Origin: Argentina anserina
Lineage: Eukaryota; Streptophyta; Magnoliopsida; Rosales; Rosaceae
DNA: 64,000 nucleotides
NCBI RefSeq assembly: GCF_933775445.1
Contig: NC_065872.1
Span: 16,120,001-16,184,000 of the forward strand
Direction of reading: 5' to 3'
A model generated the notes under the pieces. That model was not told the origin of the DNA and did not search any database. It saw nothing but the letters and a program-made list of their open reading frames with translations. Of this stretch, positions 46,377 through 57,804 are shown one piece after another; positions within the stretch are counted from its first letter, which is position 1, and every line of letters begins with the position of its first letter. The position numbers were made by a program, and so were the translations under genes.

Positions 46377-47532
46377 TAACAGTCCGGTGTCCACTCAATG
46401 AATTTGCTCTTGGACCTTATTAATATTTTGACGAATGGTTCACATTTGTCTGTCTGTCTCGAGATGAATCTTGATAACTCAAAACGTTTCCCCTGAAGGG
46501 CCTCTACGTCCTTTTTTAGCACTGTTTGCACCATGACTAGAATGGCTTGCACTCTTTCCGGGTTTGCCTCTATACCGCGTTGGCTAACGATGTAGCCCAT
46601 GAATTCATTTGTCGTTACGCCGAAGAAGCACTTCTCCTGATTCAGCTGCATCTTGGATTTTTTAAGCACATCGAATATGATTCTTAGGTTAGCCATGTGG
46701 TCCTCGGCCTTGACACTTTTGGCTATGATGTCCTCTACATAGACTTCGATCTTATTACTGATGTGGTTATCAAACATTTGTGTAGCACAACGTACATACG
46801 TAGAACCTGCGTTCTTTAACCCGAAGGGCATGACATTGTAACAGTAAAGTCCTCTATCAGTAACGAAGGTAATAGCCTCTTGGTCCGCAGGGTCTGGTTA
46901 TACCCAGAGTAGGTCTCCATCATGCTTAGCAGCTCATGGCATGCTGTTGCGTCAATTAATTAGTCGATTCTTGGTAAAGGGAAACTATCTTTAAGGCATG
47001 CTTTGTTCACGTTCTTGTAATCCACACACATCTGTCATTTTCCATTGGCTTTACAGACCATTACGCAGTTTGAAATCCATTCTGGGTACTAGACCTCCCT
47101 AATGAACTTCATTCCCTTTAACTTGTCAACCTCTTGTCGTATCGCGATACTTTTCTCATCATCAAAGATGCGGCGCTTTTGCTTGAATGTGTAGGCTGAA
47201 GGTTTGAAGTGTAATTCATGCATGATGATGTCAGGCGAGATACCGGGCATATCCTCGTACGACCATGCAAACACCTCCATGCTCTCTCCCAAAAATTTGG
47301 TTAGATCCCTCTCTACTGCGGGGCTAAGGGTAGCGCCGATCTTGACTTTACGCTCCGGATGTTGTGGGAAGGGTGTGATGCTCTTCAAGGAAGTCTCGGG
47401 GTTTGCTGGTGTCTTGTCCTCGTAAGGTGTAGTTTTATTTTTTCTCTTGCTCTTAGCCATTGCGCCGTTTCTCGCATCAACGACTTTGTCAATTAAGTTT
47501 GTTGTGGCATGTACCGCCAAGATCTCATGCAT
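46376..47532 (-). pseudogene. Gypsy reverse transcriptase remnant
   Basis: Two minus-strand frames. 47532-47089 holds EVFAWSYEDMPGI, KQKRRIFDDEKSIAIRQEVDKL and FIREV. 46831-46376 holds MPFGLKNAGSTYVR, VYVEDIIAKS, LNQEKCFFGV and FMGYIVSQRGIEANPERVQAI. The sequence between them (46832-47088) continues the domain with stops. The active-site box normally YVDD reads YVED, replacing the first catalytic Asp by Glu. Confidence 0.92.
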
Positions 47533-47793
47533 GTTGTGTGCGCGCCTGATTGCGCGTGCTTGCCACTCATTTGCTACGGATTATGATCCACAGACTTGCC
47601 TTATTCCATTTGGGGTTGGGAACATGATAAGCATCATATAGCCCGCAATAAAGGTCCGCATTCGGTTTAAAGTGGACCAACCAATTATCCCGTTGTAAGA
47701 ACTGTATGCATGAACTATGATGAACTCAGCTTCGACGCAGACTGTGCATGGTGCAGTTCAAATGCGTATTGTCATGTAATCTTAGCCTAGAGG

Positions 47794-48195
47794 TTATATT
47801 ATGTCCCCGTAGAAGCTAATTAGTGGTTCGTGGTCTTGCACTAGCTTCTTACCACTACGCTCCATCCCATCGTAGCATCCGTTGAAGAGAACATTAACTA
47901 AAGATTCTGTATCAATCATCCTTTTTCCCACGTCCCAATATTCACCCAAGACCGAATCTATGAGGAATGCGTCGTCGTGGGTAAGGAGATGCCGATCTCC
48001 TCCTCTTCGGTGAACGTGATATGTTTCCATCATTCCTTCTGCCTTTTGGCACTTCCCCCCGCGATGACGCACATTTGGGTCTAACCTTGGGGTACGGTTG
48101 GACATGCTCATCCTTGGGGCTCCACCCTCGATGACGTTGATGCGGTGTAGGTTATCAACCACCGCAACAACGTTCTGCTGTGCTCTTGGATGCAC
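47794..48195 (-). pseudogene. Gypsy protease region remnant
   Basis: Open minus-strand frame of 133 residues. KRMIDTESLVNVLF lines up with the retroviral-type aspartic protease motif, usually DTGSS-N-LF in this group, so the Gly of the active site is replaced by Glu. PLISFYGDII follows, the usual next strand in Tat proteases. The upstream part has the Asn/Arg-rich linker after gag. The protease would process the gag-pol polyprotein; this copy is probably inactive. Confidence 0.75.
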
Positions 48196-48802
48196 CTCCG
48201 CAACTCTTGTATCACCTCTGGCTCTTATTGCTCGGAGGGTTCCACAGTCATTTGTGTTATGACTCCCATGCTCATGGAACTTGCACCACTTACCAATATC
48301 TGCCTCAGCTTGAGGGTATTGTGGTCTCCCTACCTTTCTTAATGTCTCATTGTGCTTGTGGAAGAAGTCTTCAAGATTTTCTTCCCTCAGCGTTGCCTGG
48401 TCATCGCGGCGACCCGTCGCGTTAACCTAACGAAAGTCTCTATTGTCACATCGGTCGCCGCCTTGTCTCATGTGCTTATCCCGGCCCCCCTGCCCGTCAT
48501 GACTACGCCGATCGTGATGGTTTAATTGCTACCAATCCCTCTTTTTGCTTGGACTGCGGTCATCATTGGCTGGGAAAAAACTCGCGTTGTACTGAGACCG
48601 TGCCTTGAGGCATGAGCGACTACGTCGCAGTACTCTTATCCGATGGTACAGGCGTTCTCTTCTCGCCGTAGGTTACATATTCTGCTTGAGTGTACCGTAT
48701 CGTCTCTGTCAGAATTTCATCATAAGTGGCGTCCCGCATCCTTGGGGTCAACGTTGATGTGGAATAAGAAATTCTCTGACCGCAATCCCTCCTTGAATGC
48801 GG

Positions 48803-49844
48803 CTAGAGGAAGCGTTTTGTTAAGGTTGCGGCATTGGATGTGGTTGTTTGCCATCTCATGACAAAAGGGCCCAAAGTCTCTTTACTTTCTTGCTTCACTT
48901 GGAACAGGCCGTCCGTGGTGTGCGATGCACCAGCCATGAGGATGAACCTATTCAGGAACGCAGTGGTCAGCTGTGCGAATGAGTCCATGGAGTTTGCTGG
49001 TTGCTTGAAAAAACCAGTTCTTTGTGTCACCATCCAACGTCTCACTGAATAGGTGGCAGAGTGTTGCATCATCGAACTCCGTACTTGCAGTGACCTTCTT
49101 GAAGTTGTCAATGTGTCGGAATGGGTCTCCCTCACCCGTGCACGGCGTTATCTTTGGGCTTTTTGATTGTGGCGGGCGGACAACGTTCATGGAGCACGCG
49201 GTAAAGGGTCCTGGCCTTGCTGCAAATATTGGTTGGCAACGTGGATTGGCGTCCCGCTGTTCTATTGTATTCAGTCAATGTAGTATTAGGACCAGTGTGG
49301 GGTCTGGGATGTTGCCAGCCGTGCGGGGTCTTGAGCGGGAAGTTACGCTCGTACTCTCTTCCTCGTGGTTTCGAATGCGCTTGGGGGATGGAGGTCATTT
49401 CCTTTCAAGGTCGGAGGGGATTAGGCCAATACTCAAATTAACATGTTCTCTCCCTTTTAATTGCGCGCTGCCTTCGTGCTGCGACTTTTCTTGTGTTCGT
49501 CTGCACTCGCCCCTTGCTAGCTGCGCTATCATCTTGTCAAGTTCAGCCTGTAAAGCTGCAACTTTCTTGCGGTCAACCTCCTCCTGCTTCTTACTCTCAG
49601 CGAGGTCCTCTATCATGCTTGCCAACCTCACGGCCGCAACGGGGTCGGGTGTTGCGCTAGTGCTCGCCACAGTCCCAGGTGTGGGGTTGAGGATTATGAG
49701 ATCTTCATTTAGGGAGGTCAGGGGGTGGTTTAAGTTAAGGTCTGTGACGTCCTCAACGAGACCGTCAGCCATGTTTGGTGGCAGGGAATTAGGGGTGCTC
49801 ATTTCGAAATTCAGCTGTTTTGCAAGGTTTTGCATGTGTATCAC
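48803..49844 (-). pseudogene. Gypsy gag remnant
   Basis: Three minus-strand frames in series: 49844-49395 (N-terminal region with a Lys/Glu/Gln-rich, coiled-coil-like segment, LAESKKQEEVDRKKVAALQAEL), 49398-49132 (Pro/Arg-rich linker) and 49190-48803. The last holds the capsid-like gag domain, with TGEGDPFRHIDNFKKV, LCHLFSETLDGDTKNWF and a shifted SFAQLTTAFLNRF. The long + strand frame at 49024-49911 is only the shadow of this gene. Frameshifts near 49395 and 49060 break it. Confidence 0.88.
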
Positions 49845-49860
49845 GAGAACTTTTTATTAC

Positions 49861-49882
49861 GGATTCCCGCATAAGGCACCAA
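49861..49882 (-). other. Gypsy primer-binding-site candidate
   Basis: Read on the minus strand, the bases directly after the 5' LTR are TTGGTGCCTTATGCGGGA. They start with the TGG that pairs with a tRNA CCA end and resemble the TTGGCGCC...GGGGA sites of other plant gypsy elements. The tRNA is not identified. Confidence 0.55.
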
Positions 49883-50332
49883 TGTTAATGCAGTGTACTA
49901 CGCCGGTGTAGTTCACTCCAGTACGCTGATTTGAGATGTATTGTGCTCCTTACTCTTACTCCTGTCACAAACAACTACGTGGTCTTCAACTCTATGTTGC
50001 CTAAGTCAGGTGGGTAGTAATTTCCGCAGAGTAACAGTGAGTAGTCTGGATTGCTTACCTTAAGAGGTCAAGTGTTTGACCTATAAATAGTTGAGTTGAG
50101 GTATATCATTCACTCATCCTCCGATGTCGGACTTAGTCCAATTGAGGTGTTCCCAGGAGCTTCTTTTGAGATTCGTGTGCGGGCGCGTCCGTAGTTGGTT
50201 TGAGCCGCGGGGCAGCTTGTTGCACAGCTGGCATAGCCGGCTTCATGCCCGTACTGCGGGGTTGGGCTACTTCATAGCCGGCATAATCAAATAGCTGCGC
50301 TGATTATGGCTAGGCATAAGCCTATGCCAACA
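49883..50332 (-). repeat. Gypsy 5' LTR
   Basis: 450 bp. On the + strand it runs from TGTTAATGCAG to TATGCCAACA and aligns with 38156-38618. It has TATAAATAG at about 50080. Confidence 0.92.
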
Positions 50333-50337
50333 ATTGC
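50333..50337. repeat. Gypsy target-site duplication, right (imperfect)
   Basis: ATTGC, compared with ATTTC at 38151-38155. Confidence 0.6.
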
Positions 50338-50560
50338 TTACCTTATTGAGTCCAGAATTGATTAACGTACGTTAATATCTTGCATCCTCATTAGTGAAAA
50401 ACAAAGATATTATAATTAATGGGCGAGATTGTTATGTTTAAAATCTTGTTAGGGGAATCTTGTGTTCACCAATTGGATCAAAATTTCCTAGATTGTTCTG
50501 TTCAAAATCTTGTTAAATATCCCCCATTAATCTGGCAATAATTCGTTATAGTATACCCAA

Positions 50561-50740
50561 TTTTTTTTGAAAGGTCGACGATATATTAGAACTAGAGGAA
50601 CAAATTACATAAAGCTAAGAAGTTCCTCAATGTTGGGAGGGTTAGACCCAAACCAACTATAAGAAATCTAACTCCTAACAGCTAGAGTAGCCGCTTTATG
50701 TGCAAACATATTAACTTCATGAAAAACATGAGAAAAAATG
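50561..50740 (-). mobile_element. LINE 3' end fragment
   Basis: On the minus strand the sequence reads HVNMFAHKAATLAVRS, WFGSNPPNIEELLSF and then runs into an A8 tail (T run at 50561-50568). This is the C-terminus of an L1 ORF2 (RNase H end) plus a very short 3' UTR. It is strongly 5'-truncated, and no duplication was seen. Confidence 0.6.
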
Positions 50741-51125
50741 TGTGTTTTCATGTCTAAGTATTGTTTGGCTGTAATTCGATTTTGAAATCGAAATAAAAAA
50801 TGTGATTGATTGGAAATTGACTCTCTCTTAACGCCTTAAATGAATTACATATCTAGTGGTGGTATTCTATTTCCATTTCCATCAACAAAGACTAATTTCC
50901 TTTGAATTATATCTTATTTCCTTATAAATGACTTTCAATGAAAATTTTGGTTGAAGATTCCATTCTAATGACTTACCAAACTAATTCTTAACTTTAGATT
51001 CTAATATCTTCCAAACACTCACATGGAAATAAAAAAAAACTTATTCCATTGCAAATAAGATTGGAAAAGAAATTAATTCAATCAATCTTGACAATTCTGT
51101 CAACCAAACGGGGCCTCAGAGATTT
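50741..51125. other. AT-rich intergenic DNA
   Basis: No gene or repeat recognised. Confidence 0.4.
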
Positions 51126-51143
51126 AGGAGGATAATTTAATTT
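51126..51143. repeat. LINE target-site duplication, left
   Basis: AGGAGGATAATTTAATTT, matching 51995-52012 at 17 of 18 positions. Confidence 0.8.
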
Positions 51144-51994
51144 TTTTTTCAATGAGAAACCATTAGGTTTTATATATATTTATATGGCCTGAATAGCCAT
51201 TACATACTAATCCATTGATAACGAAATCAGACAAGAAATTATGAGCATAAACTCAAATCTAGTATGCGGCATAGAACTATTCTTTGATAATAAGCGCATA
51301 TCATACTAAGCAAGTCTATGTTATGACAGATACATAGCAATATAAAATAAACTAAAACTAATACTATAAAAATAGACTAATAGTAATGGGCCTAACAACA
51401 TAATCCACGATAGTAAACCAAGGGTGCCCAACTTAAAAGAGTTATCTTGGGCCCAAAAGCTAGGTTAGTCTAGTTCCACCCTTCTCCATCCTGCTCCCGA
51501 TCGGCAGACCTCCATCTGAGGCATGCCACCGGCGACCCGCAAGTAAGCACGACCGTTGCACCCACTGCACCAAGCCATGCCACTGCAAGCCAGCCCCTAT
51601 AAAGAAAAATCAAAACCCAAAGAAGTGGGCTTGGCAACAACACCAGCGATTGCAGTCAATGGTACTGTCGCACAAGGAGGGATCTCAGGAGAGTCGATTG
51701 CCGACCACCAAGCACGCCACCCTTGCGAAATTCCATCCCAGATCCATCCCTCAAGCCTTTGACGAAACCTTCAAGGAGAGACTCCCTTGGGTTGATATAA
51801 AATAAAAGAATCTCATCCTACAGCAAACCGTGCGATGGTAGCAAGGCCAGCGGCCGGACCATGCATCCAGGCGCCACCGGACGAGACAAACTTGAAGGAG
51901 TTCGGTGCCTAGGCTTTGCTGGAGCGGCAAGAGAGAGCTAGGGTTTTTGATCGAAACTACCGCTTTAAAAGGATAAATATTAGTCTTAGAACAC
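51144..51994 (-). mobile_element. 5'-truncated LINE copy
   Basis: About 850 bp on the minus strand. It is 3'-terminated by a poly(A) tail (T run at 51141-51149) with a GTTTCTCATTG motif just before it. The upper part (51440-51960) is C-rich, untranslated-region-like sequence. It is bounded by the 18-bp direct repeat. No ORF2 domain is included. The open frame at 51556-51762 has no recognised domain. Confidence 0.7.
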
Positions 51995-52012
51995 AGGAGG
52001 AAAATTTAATTT
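51995..52012. repeat. LINE target-site duplication, right
   Basis: AGGAGGAAAATTTAATTT, see 51126-51143. Confidence 0.8.
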
Positions 52013-52504
52013 AATTGTTGATAAAGTAAAACAACATAGCCTAAACGAAATTAAGTTATTAAGGTACAGAAGCCGACCAGGGGTATATGACCGAAGGATG
52101 CGAGCCACATCAATTCCTTATACACGCCTATACCAATAACGTTAGCATGATAAAGAAGCTCATTCAGATATTTGTGTAAGACCCAAATGAGGCATATATG
52201 GTGATGTATAAGTTTAGGGTTTGGAATAATTAGTGGTAGCAAATCAAATAACCAAAAAATCTTATATGAATTTAGTATCACAATTAATGATAACAAGCTC
52301 GAGATTGAGAGGAAAACAATTCTTTTACTTCAATAGTTGTGAAATACTTGATTGAACACATGTTACAGATCGATCTACGGGTGTGATCAAGATGAGAACC
52401 AATGCAAGACCAAATCAAAAGACAAATAAACATTGACCCGAAGCATGTAAAGCTTAACTAGCTTGCTTATTGATCCAAAAGTACTAATCCTATTTAGGTC
52501 GTCA

Positions 52505-53094
52505 TTAAATGTATGAGAGTAGATCGAAGATCCCCTCGATTCTTACATTCTCATGATCCATCAACACACAAGAGCCATCATCCATTTGAACCATAGGCTT
52601 GTTCTTCTCTGTCCACCATTTCGCAACTACATTCTATCCATCCTTGAGACCATCCACATATTTGTTCACCAGCGCACAATCACGATTAACTTCGAGCTAA
52701 AAACACCCTTCCCCTTGATACCCTGCAACTTTACGCAAGTAATTCTGCAAATCATGCACGTTTTGCAGTGCATTCTTCAAAGTGTCGATCTCGAACACTA
52801 TTCCAATATCAGGGTGCTCGCTGCTGTGATCATAGCAAGATGTGAAGATCTTCTAGACCCGAAAATTCATTTAGGGGTCCTAAAATGTGGGGAGAAGGGC
52901 AGCCAAACAGGATGGTTGTGACAAGACATGATTTATGCACCGGTATTCCCGTAGGTTTTATGATATTCCCGTAGCCAAACGAGGTCTACTGCAGTTTGAG
53001 CTGCAAATGCAGCACCCATGCTATGGCCAGTGACAGTAATGCTTATTTCGTCATCCTTGTATTGACCCAATAGTTCTCTCACTGCAGCTTGAAC
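52505..53094 (-). pseudogene. Phospholipase A1-II (class-3 lipase) pseudogene, copy 2
   Basis: The minus strand begins after an intron acceptor (TTGCAG|GTTCAAGC at 53094). It reads VQAAVRELLGQY-DDEISITVTGHSMGAAFA, with the lipase nucleophile motif GHSMG. After frame changes come VTTILFGCPSP, IGIVFEIDTLKN, LRKVAGYQGEG, LEVNRDCALVNKYVDGLKDG, KWWTEKNKPMVQMDDGS and VLMDHEN, with a stop at 52505. This is the C-terminal half of a plant PLA1-II/DAD1-like lipase, enzymes that release fatty acids from glycerolipids for jasmonate and stress signalling. At least two frameshifts and one internal stop break it, and the N-terminal half is missing. The downstream 200 bases are shared with 37043-37260. Confidence 0.85.
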
Positions 53095-53337
53095 CTGCAA
53101 ATTAAATAATAAACATAAATTACTTCCTTACTTGATATTATTTGCATCCATTTTGCGTCTATGTATATTCACAGAAAATCAATTTCCGATATTGATAAAT
53201 CTTTGCAAGGATGAGACTTGAAAGAGACCTAAAATATTACTTGGACGATTTCATTAGGTAGAAAGCCATTAAGTTTAGATTACTACATGCAACTAATGTA
53301 ATGATTAATATATATTAATTTCTTAATGTTCCTCTAC
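53095..53337. other. Remnant of lipase intron
   Basis: AT-rich sequence upstream (minus sense) of the lipase exon; the preceding exon was not found. Confidence 0.4.
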
Positions 53338-53344
53338 ACAGAAG

Positions 53345-53987
53345 GTCACCCACCGTCGTGCTTTTTGCCTCGGCGGCCATCTGTGGCGTTTTGTGAACTT
53401 GGCGACCACCTAGGCGGTCTAGGCGGTTCTAGGCGGTCTTATTCAGTCCTAGGCGGTCCTACGCAGCCCTATTCAGTCTTAGGCGGCCATATTCAGTCTT
53501 AGGCGGTCTAATTTGCCATATTTAGTCCTAGGCGGTCAACCATCATTTGACATTAAAAATAAAAAACCTAAAAAAGGCCGCAGCGCTCACTTTTTGTCTA
53601 TTTTCTAAAAACTGAATCTCATCAAAAGAAGAAGAGGAAAGAAATATGAATATTAAGTTTGAGTCTGATACTGAATGAGTTAGGAAATAATTTAGAGAGA
53701 AATTAGTATTATTGCATTTGTTTCATTATTTATTTTTTATTAAAATATTTTTTATGGACTTTTTACTTAAGTTATGTGAATTTAGACTATTTTAAGTATT
53801 TTTAAAATTAATATAACATCATTATATATTTTTAATCATTAAAATAGTTTAAATATATGTATAAAAATAAATAAATATTTAATAATTCAAAGCCGCTTAA
53901 GCGCCGCCTAGGAGGCCGCCTAACCGTCTAGACGCTAGGAGGTGGTTGTCCACCTGCATACCGCCTAACGCTTTTTAGAACCTTGCT
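53345..53987. mobile_element. hAT-like nonautonomous repeat with AGGCGG subterminal motifs
   Basis: CTAGGCGGT/TTCAGTC units fill 53400-53535. Reverse-oriented CCGCCTA units fill 53890-53970, and the right end is GCTTTTTAGAACCTTG, whose complement CAAGGTTCTAAAAAGC is a plausible terminus. The AT-rich middle has no ORF. The left terminus is diverged and no 8-bp duplication was found. Confidence 0.5.
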
Positions 53988-54157
53988 CCTACCTAACTTT
54001 ACACATGTCTATCTTTGTAGCTGATTTAGGCATCAGAGTATTGAAGGCAAGCCAGCCCGGTTTTCACCCCGTAACGCCGTATGTTTGTGGTTTACAAGTG
54101 ATAGGAGAGCTTCATCGGTTCGCCGGAGTTCTCCTTTCGAAATCCCGAAGTAAAATT
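53988..54157 (+). repeat. LTR 3'-end fragment followed by primer-site-like sequence
   Basis: Closely matches 61819-61986 in direct orientation, with shared CTCCTACCTAACT, GCTGA-TTAGGCATCA, CCAGCCCGG and TTTCATCGGTTCGCC-type phrases. It is followed by TTTGGTGCTAGAAGGAGGG, a sequence of the kind seen directly after the 5' LTR of plant gypsy elements. The start of this LTR has been replaced by the hAT-like repeat. Confidence 0.65.
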
Positions 54158-55134
54158 TGGTGCTAGAAGGAGGGTGGAAACGCTCTCCACGAGCAATTCT
54201 TTTTTTTTTTTCTAAAAAACATTTCTTATCCAGTCACCCGCCATCTCCAATCTCTTTTGGGTTCTTTGATTTGAAGTGTTTTCAGAGAGAGCGGATATGA
54301 GATTCTCTCCCTCCAACTCCATTGATGTACAAGCCCAAATTTACTCTGCACCAACCTACCCAGAATTTCCTCTCCGTTTATATGGCAAATTCAGATTTAC
54401 AATTGCGTTTGGGATTTATAATTGTAGATGCATATGGATTTCATCCTATCTCGGTGGTGCATCACTGGCTTGATTAACAAAGACAGAGAAAACAGATCTC
54501 CTCCGGCAACCCTGCCCCATAAATCTCCTATCCGGAGGCTCCCTCAACCGGCCCGGCTGAGCACGTCATTCACATCCGGCCGCACCTCCGATCCCGACCA
54601 CGCCTCCAATTCGGGCCGCACCTCTGGTCCGGCTGCCCCTCCATATGACCAAAACGTTTAACCCGGACGGGCCGAGTGAACGCCGAAGCTCCTCCTCCGG
54701 CTACATTCGGCGCGGAACAATTCACCCGGCCTGAAAACGTTTCCACCCGGCCAGCTACTCCCCTTCTCCGGCTGCTCTTCCCCCGCATGCCACAGCTCCT
54801 CATCCGACCCCATTCTTTGGCCAGCCGCTCCATGCCTCGGCCATAACTCGCCCGGCCTCCTCTCTCTCCCGGCCAAGCCATGACTCAGCGGCTTTCTCCT
54901 GGCCAAGCCATGACCCGGCAGTTCTCTTTGGCCGGCTGTTCTTTCTCCTTGCCCTGTAACAGTCCGGTGCAATACCATCATCACTCCAGATTCAAATATT
55001 GGTTCTCTGCTTGCCGGAGCATCATTGTGCATGCCACTCCAGTGCAACAATCCACGTCCAGGCATGCGTCAAGGAGCAACCACGCCTATAACATGAGCTA
55101 CTATGGCGCCACGCATCAAATGCATGCACACCAG
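54158..55134 (+). other. Retroelement-like internal DNA, no gene
   Basis: Begins at the primer-site-like sequence. 54480-54960 is GC-rich, with repeated GGCCGGC/CCGGC and GGCCAAGCCATGAC phrases. Open frames exist on both strands (for example 54570-54881 minus), but they arise from the GC-rich repeat and show no domain. Confidence 0.4.
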
Positions 55135-55137
55135 TAA
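55135..55137. repeat. CACTA target-site duplication, left
   Basis: TAA, identical to 58150-58152. Confidence 0.8.
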
Positions 55138-57406
55138 CACTACAAAAAAAATTTTCAATCCCCACAATTCTGATTCGTGGCCTTTAGTCCCTTTAGCCAC
55201 GTTTTTCTGTGGGGATAGCTGTTACCCACGATGCAGCGACATTTAAAAAAATTGTCGTTATTACTGCCGTGGCGATTGTTCTATTTTATCACATTTACAA
55301 CACTTTCGTGTCATCTTATCATTGGGTCCCACTTGGCAAAGAATCATATCAGACAATCTCGACAACCGTGCTACATAATATATATTTTACTCCCCACTTG
55401 TTACCCACGATTGCTTTTGGTCCGTGACATCAATACAATAAATTAAAAAAAAACATTAATGGATATGAGAATAACCATTGCTTATTCCCATAAAAGAAAC
55501 ACTGCTTATTTTCCATCTGAAATACAATACAAAAACTGTTAAACCTATATATATGCATCAATTTTTTTCTGTAAAAGTGCAGCCACCGTATGTAATTTGT
55601 CAAAAATGAAAAATTGGTTGCTTCTACCCTCTTTAGCTATAAACCTCAGTGCCAAAGGTTGAATTTGACTTTAAGACAATCAGAATTATCAAAAGAACAC
55701 AACTTAAGACCCATGAATCCTTGCTTCTTCTCCATGCTACCTGTACAATTCCAAACAATATTGAATTAAACTCCTTAGTTTGAACAATATGAACCAAGAA
55801 CTACCGAACTCATCATGCATTAAAAAGGAAAAATAAAATAAAATGAAGAGCAGCCCTACGAAACTGAGACCGAAAGTTACAAAGTTCCATACAATCCACA
55901 AAAGAAATAGATGTATGCCTAAAAGTAATCATATTACATTAAAAAGAAACTCATTCAGAAGAACTGATTATGACAGATATAATAATGCTTACTTTCCACT
56001 CTATTATGATTATAATCTTTTTTCTTACTACGTTTTTCAGAGTTCACCCTTCAACTAATAAATGAATCAATGGAGTACAAACATACAAATCCACTTTCTT
56101 GTAGGAACCTATATTTGGTGACAGAAAAGATAGAAGAACAGAAGAAGCAAACAGAAACAGCCCAAGCATCCATTAATATATGAATTTACACATTTATACA
56201 GACCAAGTACATAGAAGCAGCTTAACTACATAGTTATGTATCTAATTAAACCAACATCAAACAGAGGAGAACTATATAAACAGACTCAAAGTCAAAGTTA
56301 TGTATCTAAGATCCAGGGCTTTGCCAATCAAACTATTAAAGGATAAATATACTTACCCACAATTCCATTGTCTCCAGCAAGAAGATATGAATAGGTAGAT
56401 TCAGCCAATAAAGTTTCAGCATTGCGAACAGGACTGGTAAAAACCGATCTCCTGGTATGTTGACAGATACATCAACCTAGATAAACCGTAATGCATATGC
56501 CATTAAAGATGAGTAATCAGATTCATAGGACAACTGAATAAATTTAGCAGAAATGAGAACACAATTGTTGAAGTATCCAATTAATATCAAGACTTAAAAT
56601 GTATAGTGTACAATCCAAATTGATACAACAAATACAATGAAATAGTCATTTTCATACTTGTGTCATGATCTTCCAAGAATCTGGTTTGGGGCACTTACTT
56701 CTAGTCACATATGCTGACCTACTGAATGTATTTGGATATGATTTAGGGGTGCATGTTTTTTTTCCTCAATACATACTTTAAATAAATGGAGAAAATGAAC
56801 CAATGTAAGAAAAGAAATGAGTTTCAAACATGCCAAAGTTTCAGGCTTTGACAATATCCCATTTTAAGTACAAATTTATACAGGCATACACAGTTGTGAA
56901 AAGGAACTTGGTTTTGCTATCAGCTTTTGGTTCTATCACTCCCGAGTCCCAACAATTGCAACCGATCATGACATCTTTAACTCCAGCATAAACAGAATCC
57001 CATCGGAATATAAACCCCAATTTGAACAAAACTAATACAAACAGAAAAATAAAAATAAAAAATCAAAACCAAATTGTTAATATCACACAACCAAGACTCC
57101 GATTAATCCATCATAGATAAAGATCTGAAATCGGTACCATAGCAATTAACAAAATAACCAGAAAAGGCAAAGGTAAAGTACAGTAATTGAACAATCAAGT
57201 GAGCAATGAGATGATTGAGGCATGGATCTAAACAAGAGATAAAAGCATCAAATCTAAAGTTCGGAAGATGGGATTGGTTGATCAATTAAACAAGAGATGA
57301 AGTATGTTACCTATATTCAAATTTGCAATTCAGATCTGAGACAAAATGAAGATGGATAAATTATGAGGATGACATGGGTGAGAGAACGTTAAAGACAGAG
57401 TTTGGA

Positions 57407-57564
57407 CCAGTAGATCTTGGTCGAAACGACGATGTCGGAGAGCGCTTCCATCCCAGCTCTCGGATCGCCTGGCGCATAATCTCCCGGGCGCGGCAGCTCG
57501 CGTAGATCTTGGGGTTGTCGAAGACGTTGACGACGTGGTTGCGGCAGCACTGCAGCAGCGACTT
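57407..57564 (-). pseudogene. K+ channel beta-subunit (aldo/keto reductase) fragment 2, inverted
   Basis: Read on the minus strand: KSLLQCCRNHVVNVFDNP, then KIYASCRAREIMRQAIRELGW and, after a 2-bp insertion, SDIVVSTKIYW. This matches the part of plant KAB1-like proteins that directly follows fragment 1 in the parent gene (typically SILQCCRDHGVNFFDNAEVYA). The Asp and Tyr of the aldo/keto reductase site are kept. It starts with AAGTCG (57559-57564), the same six bases that end fragment 1, so the two were adjacent before one was inverted. The parent proteins are cytosolic NADPH-binding subunits that attach to voltage-gated K+ channels. Not functional. Confidence 0.85.
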
Positions 57565-57804
57565 CATACAGGTAATCATATTTCAATACCAACGAAATAA
57601 AAATCGATAAAACACCTAAATACATGACATCTCGGTTTATAACACTATACCATTTCTTCCTCATCTCTCATCTCTGCTCAGTAAAACATTAGATCTACAC
57701 GTCTCTCTTCTTCCTTAGAAACCTTTAAAATCCACCCAACCAGTTCTGTTTACTTCAGTTCAGTGACTTCGGTCTGTCTCTCTGGTTCGATGATGTCATT
57801 AAGC

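Larger units (their letters stand above)
38156..50332 (-). mobile_element. Ty3/gypsy LTR retrotransposon, Tat lineage, degenerate
   Basis: A 12.2-kb element on the minus strand with 463- and 450-bp LTRs ending TGTT/AACA. From right to left it has a 5' LTR, a primer-site candidate, gag, protease, reverse transcriptase, RNase H, a second archaeal-type RNase H, integrase, a long extra region with an antisense gene, and a 3' LTR. The additional RNase H (HVDGSNCAKSSRAGIILSGP...NNVAEYEALIAGL) between RNase H and integrase is the mark of the plant Tat group, which includes Ogre. Stops and frameshifts occur in all domains. A Mutator-like element and a (GA)n microsatellite are inserted in the extra region. 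The LTRs differ visibly, by several indels and many substitutions, so the insertion is not recent. Confidence 0.93.

Noticed and set aside
49024..49911. Long + strand open frame of 295 codons
   Set aside because: It lies exactly opposite the gypsy gag remnant and has no domain of its own; it is a shadow of gag codon usage.
54570..55065. Gly/Arg-rich minus-strand frames of 103 and 135 codons
   Set aside because: They arise from GC-rich repeated CCGGC phrases; no start context, domain or splice structure.
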